Positions 1 through 6,108 of a stretch of DNA of 6,108 nucleotides are shown here, one piece after another. The notes under the pieces were generated by a model, which ran no database searches, was not told the origin of the DNA, and worked only from the letters and a program-made list of their open reading frames with translations. Position 1 is the first letter of the stretch. Each line of letters begins with the position of its first letter. The position numbers were made by a program, and so were the translations under genes. The DNA comes from Bacillota bacterium (GTDB lineage: Bacteria > Bacillota > Sulfobacillia > Sulfobacillales > Sulfobacillaceae): positions 1 to 6,108 of the forward strand of contig JAKADI010000119.1 of NCBI GenBank assembly GCA_021820675.1, in the 5' to 3' direction.

Positions 1-33
1 ACAGGCCGAGTGGTAAGGGCAGATGGTTCGTAA
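1..33 (+). CDS. 3' end of an upstream gene (partial)
   Basis: Frame 1 is open from the window edge and ends at a TAA at 31-33, giving the C-terminal residues TGRVVRADGS. The stop lies 21 bases before the ATG of the ABC ATPase gene, with that gene's ribosome binding site between them, as expected within an operon. By analogy with Opp/Dpp operons the upstream gene could be the partner ATPase (OppD/DppD type) or a permease, but ten residues are too few to identify it. Frame 3 also stays open, to a stop at 81-83, and cannot be fully excluded; it would overlap the ATPase gene by about 30 bases. Confidence 0.35.
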   Translation, partial: TGRVVRADGS

Positions 34-38
34 CAAGT

Positions 39-48
39 CGGGAGGTGG
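39..48 (+). promoter_or_regulatory. Ribosome binding site of the ABC ATPase gene
   Basis: The purine-rich stretch CGGGAGGTGG holds a GGAGG core about 9 bases before the ATG at 55. It is the only good Shine-Dalgarno match near that start and supports it. It falls between the probable stop of the upstream gene (31-33) and the ATG. Confidence 0.6.
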
Positions 49-54
49 TAGCTG

Positions 55-1029
55 ATGACAAACACCATTCTATCCGCGGATAACCTTGTTAAGCGCTTTG
101 CTCCCAAAACACGATTGGATGCTCCTGTAATCGCTGTTAATAACGTGTCTTTTGGGTTAAGAAACGGCGAAGTAACGGCGCTAATTGGAGAAAGCGGGAG
201 TGGCAAGACGACGATTGCTCGGATTTTGACGGGCCTAGACCAACCTACCAGCGGGACCGTAGTCTGGGAGAACAGTGCAGAGCTTTCGCGAAAAGCTCTG
301 CAGCAACGAGTACAAATGGTATTTCAAGATCCCTTTGCTGCGCTTAATCCCATGAATTTAATCGGATATACCGTATCTCGTCCGCTCATTAATTATCGCC
401 GAATTGCGCGGGCTCAAGTGAACGATGAGGTGATACGGTTGCTCGAAGCAGTACAGTTAACGCCGGGCTCTGCATATATCTCTAAACGCCCCTATGAGTT
501 GTCGGGTGGACAACGGCAACGTGTGGTTATTGCCCGGGCGCTGGCAGCGTCGCCGCAAGTCATCGTGGCAGATGAGCCCGTATCGATGTTGGACGTGTCC
601 ATTCGTTCGGAGATCCTTCGCTTGTTACGGTCGGTGATGGAGAACCAGGGTGTTCAGAGTATGCTTTATATCACGCATGATCTTCTTAGCGCACAGCTCG
701 TCGCCGATCAAGTATTGGTTCTCTACCGAGGACATATTGTGGAGCGGGGAGAGACTGGGGAAATCCTGCAGCATCCCTTGCATCCCTATACACAGCTGTT
801 AATGGACTCGATTCCCAATCCTTGGAGACGGCAGGAACCGCGACGGCGGGTATCTCAGACGACTCCGTCAACGTCTTCTCATGGGTGTCCCTATGCCCCT
901 CATTGCCCGTTGGCCGCGAAACAATGCTGGTCTTTGCCAGCCCCTGTTGTTGATCGACCGGGCGGGGGGAAGGTGGCTTGTTTTGCGGTACATGATGGCA
1001 GGGCGGTTGAGCAAGCACGAAACCATTGA
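55..1029 (+). CDS. Opp/Dpp-family ABC transporter ATP-binding protein (OppF/DppF-like)
   Basis: This 324-residue protein is an ATPase subunit of a peptide/oligosaccharide (Opp/Dpp-type) ABC importer and would work at the inner face of the membrane with two permeases, a binding protein and usually a second ATPase. Every nucleotide-binding motif is intact: Walker A GESGSGKT (45-52), Q-loop Gln91 in FQDPFAALNP, signature LSGGQ (149-153), Walker B ending in Asp173-Glu174, D-loop LDVS (179-182) and switch His208. The C-terminal oligo_HPY extension is present: HPLHPYTQLL starts at 240, followed by Cys278, Cys284, Cys291 and Cys309. These match the cysteine pattern of OppD/DppD/OppF C-termini, which has been reported to bind an Fe-S cluster in some mycobacterial homologues. 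Length is normal for the family. Family membership is secure; the substrate is not visible in the sequence. Neighbouring xylan-degrading genes suggest xylo-oligosaccharides or aldouronic acids rather than peptides. The gene ends in TGA, whose last base begins the ribosome binding site of the next gene, so the two are probably co-transcribed. Confidence 0.95.
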   Translation: MTNTILSADNLVKRFAPKTRLDAPVIAVNNVSFGLRNGEVTALIGESGSGKTTIARILTGLDQPTSGTVVWENSAELSRKALQQRVQMVFQDPFAALNPMNLIGYTVSRPLINYRRIARAQVNDEVIRLLEAVQLTPGSAYISKRPYELSGGQRQRVVIARALAASPQVIVADEPVSMLDVSIRSEILRLLRSVMENQGVQSMLYITHDLLSAQLVADQVLVLYRGHIVERGETGEILQHPLHPYTQLLMDSIPNPWRRQEPRRRVSQTTPSTSSHGCPYAPHCPLAAKQCWSLPAPVVDRPGGGKVACFAVHDGRAVEQARNH

Positions 1030-1034
1030 GGAGG
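1029..1034 (+). promoter_or_regulatory. Ribosome binding site that fixes the regulator start
   Basis: A perfect AGGAGG lies 5 bases before the ATG at 1040 and overlaps the last base of the ATPase stop codon (1027-1029). It decides the start of the GntR gene: the same frame is open back to an ATG at 881, but that start would lie deep inside the ATPase gene and would add 53 residues that do not belong to the GntR fold. The arrangement suggests translational coupling. Confidence 0.85.
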
Positions 1035-1039
1035 AAGCC

Positions 1040-1744
1040 ATGATAGGCGGAGTGCGATTGCGAGAAGAAAAGCGTTCGCTAGGTGAACAGGCGTATTTAT
1101 CTTTACGTGAAGCAATCGTTACGTTGCGCCTGAAACCTGGACAAATGGTTTATGAATCGGAGTTGGCTGAATTGCTGGACATGAGCCGTACTCCCATTAG
1201 AGAAGCTATCCGTACTTTGGTGGTGGATGACCTTATTGAAGTGTTGCCACAGCGCGGGATGAAAGTTTCCTTGATCTCCACGACTAAAGTCGAAGAGGCG
1301 CGCGTCATTCGCGAAGTACTTGAAATTGCTTCACTGAAAGGCGGTATAGACCGATGGAAGAACTTCTCTGACACTCATGATGAACTGGCGGCCGTAGTTG
1401 AATCTTGCCTAGCCTGGCAAAAACGAGCGGCTGCACGTGGTGACATTAAAGATTTTCTGGATGCAGATGAGGCTTTTCACCGTGCCATTGTTATGGTTGG
1501 AAAAAACCGAACGCTGCAAAGCGTGGTGGGACAAATGCGTGCTCATTTGAACAGGGTACGAGTGTTGTCTGTAGGAAAGTTGGAGAACTTTGATGTTCTC
1601 CTCGATGAACATAATGCCCTGTACCAAAATATTAAGAAAGGGGATCAATCTGAAGCCTTGTCTATTTTGATGCACCATCTGCGCCGTTTAGTTACGGATA
1701 TGCCGCTTGTGCAAGCAGCGTATCCCGATTATTTTACGTCGTAA
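1040..1744 (+). CDS. GntR-family transcriptional regulator, FCD (FadR) subfamily
   Basis: This is a 234-residue DNA-binding regulator. The N-terminal winged helix-turn-helix spans about residues 13-77: LKPGQ at 31-35, recognition region SRTPIREAIRTL at 49-60, and the wing near LPQRGMKVS (69-77). From about residue 84 the protein has an all-helical FCD ligand-binding domain. Its likely metal/ligand residues are Asp143 and His147 (DEAFH), His191 (DEHNALY) and His213 (MHHLRRL), the usual D-x3-H...H...H pattern for binding a divalent metal plus a carboxylic acid. FCD regulators often control sugar-acid pathways (UxuR and ExuR for hexuronates, for example), so a sensor of glucuronate, aldouronate or a derived metabolite is plausible beside a GH67 gene; this is inference. 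It could repress the transporter genes, the hydrolase genes or both. The gene sits 10 bases after the ATPase stop, so it is probably in the same transcript. Length is typical and nothing is broken. Confidence 0.93.
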   Translation: MIGGVRLREEKRSLGEQAYLSLREAIVTLRLKPGQMVYESELAELLDMSRTPIREAIRTLVVDDLIEVLPQRGMKVSLISTTKVEEARVIREVLEIASLKGGIDRWKNFSDTHDELAAVVESCLAWQKRAAARGDIKDFLDADEAFHRAIVMVGKNRTLQSVVGQMRAHLNRVRVLSVGKLENFDVLLDEHNALYQNIKKGDQSEALSILMHHLRRLVTDMPLVQAAYPDYFTS

Positions 1745-1769
1745 TGGATCGAATCTTCACGGGGGGAAT

Positions 1770-2041
1770 ATGGGCGAGTTAGAAAGATTGACACGCAAGG
1801 TGGAAAAAACGATCCCTGCTATGAACATTCATATCGTGCAGCGTTCCGATGCACGCGTCCCTGAAAAATTTACAAGGGGTCGTTGACCCGTGAGGTGCTG
1901 CTGCAGTGCCTTATGGAGCGATATCGGGTCCTACATTATCATGGTTCAGTCGTTAGCGAACGGGATATTGAACATGAGGTGTCCATTTTGTTAGCGGATA
2001 ACTTTTGGAACTTCATCGGGGTAAATCCCGAGGGGCCATGA
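1770..2041 (+). pseudogene. Small reading frame of unknown function, split by one frameshift
   Basis: An ATG at 1770, preceded by GGGGGG at 1761-1766, opens a 38-codon frame ending at TGA 1884-1886. The frame one base back is open from 1865 to TGA 2039-2041. Joining them within about 1863-1880, where there is a run of five A (1864-1868) and a run of four G (1876-1879), gives one protein of about 90 residues. It would start MGELERLTRKVEKTIP, pass through SLTREVLLQCLMERYR and end NFWNFIGVNPEGP. One extra base in either run would restore it, so the present sequence behaves like a one-base deletion. Causes could be a real mutation, a sequencing error or recoding. Alternatively, the second half could start by itself at TTG 1883, overlapping the first stop as TTGA and giving 52 residues. 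I recognise no family; composition is charged and helix-prone, with no signal peptide or membrane segment. It lies 25 bases after the regulator gene, in the same direction. Whether it is expressed is uncertain. Confidence 0.4.
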
Positions 2042-2105
2042 CCGTGTTGATTTGCTAAGTTTAGACCATTAACTAAGAGTTCGAAAGAAGAAGGAGACAA
2101 ATGAA
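2042..2105 (+). promoter_or_regulatory. Leader of the GH3-GH67 genes, candidate promoter/operator
   Basis: This 64-base A/T-rich gap separates the small broken frame from the GH3 gene and is the natural place for a promoter of the hydrolase pair. A TTGATT at 2047-2052 could be a -35 box, but the possible -10 sequences 16-17 bases on (TTAACT or TAACTA near 2069-2075) match the consensus poorly. The gap also holds CTAAG twice (2055-2059 and 2073-2077, 18 bases apart), with TTAG at 2061-2064 forming inverted pairs with the CTAA of each copy. Such short symmetric elements could be a GntR operator but could also be chance. No terminator with a T-tract is visible before it, so read-through from the regulator is possible. 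Confidence 0.25.
2091..2096 (+). promoter_or_regulatory. Ribosome binding site of the GH3 gene
   Basis: AAGGAG lies 9 bases before the ATG at 2106. A second ATG at 2101 is only 4 bases away and opens a 25-codon frame in another phase, which is unlikely to be used. The spacing therefore favours 2106. Confidence 0.8.
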
Positions 2106-4457
2106 ATGGCAGACACTGCGAAAATCATTTACAAAGACCGAACCATTCCAGTTCGCGAACGTGCACAAAATCTTTTGAACCTTATGACTCTTGAAGAAAA
2201 GGTGGCCCAGTTGACATCGGTGTGGGTCTACCAAGTGATGAATGGATTTGAATTCGATTCTAGGAAGGCGCGCGATGCCATCGGGAACGGAATTGGTCAA
2301 ATTACACGGGTGGGGGGAGCCAGTAATCTCGAGCCGCTGCAAACAGCGCACATGGCGAATGCCATCCAGCAATATTTGAAGACAGAGACGCGACTTGGGA
2401 TACCAGCTATGATTCATGAGGAGGCCTGTAGTGGGTACATGTCGCTAGGGGCAACAAGCTTTCCACAGACTATTGGGTTGGCCAGCACATGGGATTTGGC
2501 ATCGATACGCTCTATGGGGGAAATTATTTCACGACAAATGCGATTGGTCGGTGCTCATCAAGCCTTGGCTCCCTTGCTAGATATTGCGCGAGATGCCCGC
2601 TGGGGTAGGGTGGAAGAAACCTTTGGGGAGGATCCATATTTAGTGGCTCAGCTTGGGGTCGAGTATATTCGAGGATTACAAGAAGGCGTATTTCGAGTCT
2701 TAGCAACAGGCAAGCACTTTGTAGGTTACGGAGTGTCAGAGGGAGGCATGAATTGGGCACCCGCTCATATCAATGAGCGGGAACTAAGGGAAGCGTACCT
2801 GTGGCCGTTTGAGGCCGCGGTAAAGGAGGCTCACATTGGATCGATAATGCCGGCATACCATGAACTTGATGGAATCCCCTGTCACGCCTCATCTCGGTTG
2901 TTGCGTACGATATTGCGTGATGAGTGGGAATTTTCGGGGCTCACTGTGTCTGACTATTTCGCGTTGGCTATGCTGGAAGATTATCACCAGTTAACCGACA
3001 CCCGGGTTGGCGCTGCGGCTATTGGACTCACAGCGGGTGTTGACATTGAACTACCGACTCGGGATTGTTATGGAGCACCATTGATAGAGGCGATTCAGGC
3101 CGGATTGTGTGAGATTGGCGTTTTGGACACGGCAGTGTTGCGTGTGCTGACGCATAAATTTGAGTTGGGTCTTTTTGACGATCCGTTTGTGGATGAAGCA
3201 GAGGTGTCGTCAACCTTTCTTATGCCGGGTGATTGCCAGACCGCTAAGAAATTGGCGCAGGAATCGATTGTGTTGCTAAAGAATGATGATGGCATCTTGC
3301 CTCTAACCAAGGGCATAAAGCGTGTGGCTGTTTTCGGTCCGCACGCCACGTCGCGGCGCAATCTCATGGGTGATTACTCTATTTACTGTCACATTGATTC
3401 ACTCTTAGAGATGCGCGATCAGGGCAACGTATTTGCTACACCTTTGCCAGAATGGCTTTCCGCATCCGATGTATTTCGCGGGGTCTCCACAATTGTCGAA
3501 GCGATAACCGAGAAGTTGGGGAAAGCACCCATCGTGGGTGCGACGGCTCATGAAAACGTGCTAGGATTGACCGATTATGATCTAGCGGAAGCGGTGGCTC
3601 TGGCTAAAACGGCGGAAGTTGCCATTGTGACAGTGGGGGATAAGGCGGGGCTAACGCTCGAATGCACCAGTGGTGAATCGCGAGATCGCACCGATTTGAC
3701 CCTGCCTGGCAGACAAAGTGAACTCGTGCGGGCCATTGCGGACACGGGCACTCCTGTTGTACTCGTTCTTCTTAATGGTCGTCCTGTTGCTCTGACTGAG
3801 TTGGAGCCTCATGTCAAGGCCATTGTCGACGCCTGGCTTCCCGGCAGCGAGGGAGGGCAGGCAATTGCCGATGTACTCTTTGGTGATTGTAATCCGAGTG
3901 GTAAACTGCCTATTAGTTTTCCGCGCTCCGTCGGGCAGGTTCCCGTATTTTACAATCACAAACCATCAGGCGGTCGATCACATTGGCACGGCGACTATGT
4001 CGATGGTCCAGCGTCCCCGCTCTATCCATTTGGGTATGGGTTAAGTTATACAACTTTTCGTTACGATAATCTGTTGATTCAATTGGAAGAAAAACGCGAA
4101 CGCGTTATGGTGTCCTTCACGGTGGCGAACACGGGTTCCCGATTCGGCGCGGAGATAGCGCAAGTCTACATTCATGACGTGGTCGCCTCCGTTACGCGGC
4201 CCGTGAAGGAGCTCAAGGGTTTTGCCCGGGTGTTGCTTGAACCCGGGGAGGCCAAATCTGTTAAGGTTTTCATCCCCTTATCAGCATTGGCTTTTTACAA
4301 CGAATCAATGCAATATCTGATAGAACCCGGAAGGTTTGACGTGATGGTTGGGAGCTCGTCAACTGACGTCCAATTGGAAGGAACTTTTGTGCTGACTAAT
4401 ACTCCGTCACCAATATCACGGATTTTCCATTCGACTATCGAGATAGCCAAGGCTTAG
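2106..4457 (+). CDS. Glycoside hydrolase family 3, beta-xylosidase/beta-glucosidase type
   Basis: This 783-residue enzyme should remove terminal beta-linked xylose or glucose from oligosaccharides by the GH3 retaining mechanism. It has the three usual parts: an N-terminal TIM-barrel-like domain (about 20-350), an alpha/beta sandwich domain (about 390-640), and a C-terminal fibronectin III-like domain (about 655-765, with NTG at 675 and KELKGF). Substrate-binding blocks are RDARWGRVEETFGEDP (162-177) and GKHF around Lys203-His204. The nucleophile is Asp283 in TVSDYFAL, and the likely acid/base is Glu524 in CTSGESRDRTDLTLPG, with Glu519 nearby. SDYF after the barrel strand and the TSGESRDR motif resemble, as I remember them, Thermoanaerobacter/Thermotoga XarB-like enzymes, which are also about 780 residues long and act on xylosides, glucosides and arabinosides. 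Exact specificity cannot be read from the sequence; the GH67 neighbour favours beta-xylosidase. No signal peptide is seen (the N-terminus is MADTAKIIYKD), so it is probably cytoplasmic. It ends in TAG, 15 bases before the GH67 start, so the two are almost surely one operon. The reading frame is intact. Confidence 0.95.
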   Translation: MADTAKIIYKDRTIPVRERAQNLLNLMTLEEKVAQLTSVWVYQVMNGFEFDSRKARDAIGNGIGQITRVGGASNLEPLQTAHMANAIQQYLKTETRLGIPAMIHEEACSGYMSLGATSFPQTIGLASTWDLASIRSMGEIISRQMRLVGAHQALAPLLDIARDARWGRVEETFGEDPYLVAQLGVEYIRGLQEGVFRVLATGKHFVGYGVSEGGMNWAPAHINERELREAYLWPFEAAVKEAHIGSIMPAYHELDGIPCHASSRLLRTILRDEWEFSGLTVSDYFALAMLEDYHQLTDTRVGAAAIGLTAGVDIELPTRDCYGAPLIEAIQAGLCEIGVLDTAVLRVLTHKFELGLFDDPFVDEAEVSSTFLMPGDCQTAKKLAQESIVLLKNDDGILPLTKGIKRVAVFGPHATSRRNLMGDYSIYCHIDSLLEMRDQGNVFATPLPEWLSASDVFRGVSTIVEAITEKLGKAPIVGATAHENVLGLTDYDLAEAVALAKTAEVAIVTVGDKAGLTLECTSGESRDRTDLTLPGRQSELVRAIADTGTPVVLVLLNGRPVALTELEPHVKAIVDAWLPGSEGGQAIADVLFGDCNPSGKLPISFPRSVGQVPVFYNHKPSGGRSHWHGDYVDGPASPLYPFGYGLSYTTFRYDNLLIQLEEKRERVMVSFTVANTGSRFGAEIAQVYIHDVVASVTRPVKELKGFARVLLEPGEAKSVKVFIPLSALAFYNESMQYLIEPGRFDVMVGSSSTDVQLEGTFVLTNTPSPISRIFHSTIEIAKA

Positions 4458-4462
4458 GGAGG
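4457..4462 (+). promoter_or_regulatory. Ribosome binding site that supports the TTG start of GH67
   Basis: GGGAGG begins on the last base of the GH3 stop codon (TAG, 4455-4457) and lies 10 bases before TTG 4473. The next in-frame candidate, ATG 4503, has no Shine-Dalgarno sequence before it. The spacing is a little long, so the choice of TTG is likely rather than certain. Overlap with the stop codon points to coupling with GH3 translation. Confidence 0.6.
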
Positions 4463-4472
4463 CGAAACACGA

Positions 4473-6108
4473 TTGAATCCGTTATTATCTCTTGACTCGC
4501 CCATGTATTCAGCTTGGCTTACCTATCGACGACGGAAGAGCACTCCGTTTTACCCTCGGTTTCTAGTCGTTGAGAATGGTGTCGGTGAAACGGCTGCCAC
4601 TGAACTGCGTGAGGGCCTTTTCAATCTGTTGGGAGCCCGTCCCGTACTAGTGCCAGAGGATCCTGGCTCCGGGGATGGGGTGGTGGTGGATGGGGACCCG
4701 AGTGCGTCTGTACAAGCGGGAGGATACCGTATACAGTATGAGCGTAATGACGGTAGATGGTTGGCGCGTATTACCGGCCACGACGCGCTCGGCTGTCTTT
4801 ATGGATCATTTGCATTCCTCAGCCAATTACAACAACGTCAGGATTTATCCGTTCCCTTCATTGTTGAAGACTGGCCGCGAATGTCGCTGCGGATGTTGGA
4901 TCATTGGGACAATCTGGATGGGACCATTGAGCGAGGATATGCCGGGTCGTCAATATTTTTTCGCGATGGGATGATTGATCCCGACCCGAGTCGCCTTACT
5001 GACTACGCGAGGCTAGTCGCATCGATTGGTATCAATGCGGTGTGCATTAATAATGTCAACGTTCATGAGCCGGAAACACGGTTTCTTGCCCCGCCATATC
5101 TGGAGAGGTTGCGTAGCGTGGCCAATAGATTTCGCGCCTATGGACTTCATTTGTATCTCAGCGTAAATTTCGCCAGTCCAATGATACTGGGAGGTCTACT
5201 AACGGCCGATCCGCTGGACCCGACAGTTGCAATGTGGTGGCAGACGACTGCGGAACGCGTCTATAGCTATATCCCGAATTTCGGCGGGTTTGTGGTTAAG
5301 GCAGATTCGGAGTTTAGACCTGGCCCATTTACGTATGGCAGAAGTCATGTGGACGGGGCATCTGTGATCGCGAATGCGCTGGCTCCATTTCATGGAACAG
5401 TGGTTTGGCGCTGCTTTGTTTATAACGCGCAGCAAGATTGGCGGGATAAAAAGATAGACAGGGCTCGCGCGGCCTATGAATTCTTTCAACCCTTAGATGG
5501 TCGTTTTCCAAGCAATGTGTTTTTGCAAGTCAAAAATGGTCCGATGGATTTTCAGGTGCGGGAGCCCGTGTCGCCGTTAATGGGGGCCTTGCCGAAGACC
5601 TCCTTATTAATGGAAGTACAGATTACACAAGAATATACCGGTCAGCAACGCGATTTGTTCTACTTAGTACCATTTTGGAAAGAGGTGCTGGATTTCACCA
5701 TTTTAGGCCATGGAGAAGCAACGACCGTCGGTCATCGATTGATGCAAGTAGGACCGGATGAAATGCGGTCGGGAATGGTTGGAGTGGCTAATGTGGGAGA
5801 CGATCCGGATTGGACCGGACATCCGTTAGCTCAGGCGAATCTCTACGGATTTGGACGTTTAGCATGGAATCCACAACTATCAGAGCCGGAGATTACACGT
5901 GAGTGGGTAGCTCGGACGTTCGGCTGGGACATTTTGGTCAACAAGACTTTAGAAACCATGTTAACGGCCTCCGGACAGATATACGAAGCGTATACGGCTC
6001 CGCTCGGCGTGGGCTGGATGGTCAATCCGGGCCACCATTACGGGCCTAATGTGGACGGCTACGAGTACTCCCAATGGGGTACCTATCATTATGCCGATTC
6101 ACAAGGGA
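4473..6108 (+). CDS. aguA: Xylan alpha-1,2-glucuronidase, GH67 (3' end beyond the window)
   Basis: This GH67 enzyme cuts the alpha-1,2 bond between (4-O-methyl)glucuronic acid and the non-reducing-end xylose of aldouronic acids. The frame is open from TTG 4473 to the window end, 545 codons plus one base; family members have about 680-690 residues, so roughly 135 are missing. Start motif YSAWLTYRRRK (12-22) matches the family N-terminus. The N-terminal domain spans about 1-137, the TIM-barrel catalytic domain about 138-455, and the start of the helical C-terminal domain follows. Conserved blocks include HWDNLDGTIERGYAG (from 144), VKADSEFRPGPFTYGR, WRCFVYNAQQDWRD, NGPMDFQVREPVSPL, QITQEYTGQQ and NPGHHYGPNVDGYEYS (from 518). 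Catalytic residues by alignment from memory with Geobacillus AguA are acid Glu280 and general-base candidates Asp359 and Glu387, all present. There is no signal peptide, so it is cytoplasmic, which fits import of aldouronic acids first. An ATG at 4503 is an alternative start but would leave only MYSAW ahead of the conserved block and has no ribosome binding site. Family assignment is very secure. Confidence 0.96.
   Translation, partial: MNPLLSLDSPMYSAWLTYRRRKSTPFYPRFLVVENGVGETAATELREGLFNLLGARPVLVPEDPGSGDGVVVDGDPSASVQAGGYRIQYERNDGRWLARITGHDALGCLYGSFAFLSQLQQRQDLSVPFIVEDWPRMSLRMLDHWDNLDGTIERGYAGSSIFFRDGMIDPDPSRLTDYARLVASIGINAVCINNVNVHEPETRFLAPPYLERLRSVANRFRAYGLHLYLSVNFASPMILGGLLTADPLDPTVAMWWQTTAERVYSYIPNFGGFVVKADSEFRPGPFTYGRSHVDGASVIANALAPFHGTVVWRCFVYNAQQDWRDKKIDRARAAYEFFQPLDGRFPSNVFLQVKNGPMDFQVREPVSPLMGALPKTSLLMEVQITQEYTGQQRDLFYLVPFWKEVLDFTILGHGEATTVGHRLMQVGPDEMRSGMVGVANVGDDPDWTGHPLAQANLYGFGRLAWNPQLSEPEITREWVARTFGWDILVNKTLETMLTASGQIYEAYTAPLGVGWMVNPGHHYGPNVDGYEYSQWGTYHYADSQG

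Noticed and set aside
686..1018. Antisense 110-codon frame, and the other minus-strand frames across the window
   Set aside because: All lie opposite well-supported genes, carry no recognisable motif and have no convincing ribosome binding site.
881..1039. Upstream extension of the regulator frame to ATG 881
   Set aside because: It overlaps the ATPase gene by about 150 bases, adds residues outside the GntR fold, and a perfect AGGAGG sits just before ATG 1040.
1744..1782. ATG overlapping the regulator stop (TAATG) as the start of a coupled gene
   Set aside because: The frame stops after 12 codons.
1788..1793. Perfect TTGACA as a -35 box
   Set aside because: No acceptable -10 sequence lies 16-18 bases downstream; TATGAA at 1820-1825 is 26 bases away.
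1866..1872. AAATTTA as a programmed -1 slippery heptamer
   Set aside because: Its phase does not match the zero frame of the 1770 reading frame, and no clear downstream pseudoknot or stem is seen.
2016..2031. Hairpin TCGGGG-TAAA-TCCCGA before the GH3 gene, as a terminator
   Set aside because: The 6-pair stem (with one G-T pair) is followed by GGGGCC rather than a T-tract, so it does not look like an intrinsic terminator.
4675..4974. 99-codon + strand frame inside the GH67 gene
   Set aside because: It is out of phase with a clearly conserved GH67 sequence and its translation resembles nothing; it is a shadow frame.

Overview
The window looks like part of a glucuronoxylan (xylan) utilisation locus of a Gram-positive bacterium, probably Bacillota. 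The grounds are strong AGGAGG-type ribosome binding sites, a TTG start, roughly even base composition by eye, and a GH67 protein that matches the alpha-glucuronidase blocks I remember from Geobacillus-type enzymes. The genus cannot be named from the sequence alone. All genes read on the + strand.

Layout: bases 1-33 probably hold the last codons of an upstream gene. Bases 55-1029 encode a complete ATPase subunit of an oligopeptide/dipeptide-family ABC transporter (OppF/DppF type). Ten bases later, at 1040-1744, lies a GntR-family regulator with a C-terminal FCD domain. Bases 1770-2041 hold a small unrecognised reading frame broken by one frameshift. After a 64-base gap that may carry a promoter or operator, 2106-4457 encodes a cytoplasmic family 3 glycoside hydrolase of the beta-xylosidase/beta-glucosidase type. 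Fifteen bases after its stop, a GH67 alpha-glucuronidase starts at a TTG (4473) and runs off the window end after 545 codons, with its three catalytic carboxylates present.

How the genes may work together (inference): the Opp-type transporter imports xylo-oligosaccharides or aldouronic acids made by extracellular xylanases. Inside the cell GH67 removes the terminal 4-O-methylglucuronic acid, and GH3 cuts the remaining xylo-oligosaccharide to xylose. The FCD regulator probably senses a sugar acid or related metabolite. Neither hydrolase shows a signal peptide, which fits import before hydrolysis. As I recall, Thermotoga maritima also has an Opp-type transporter beside GH67 and GH3 genes.

No RNA gene, mobile element, CRISPR array or convincing terminator was seen. 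The system looks known in outline; the least explained part is the broken small reading frame at 1770-2041.
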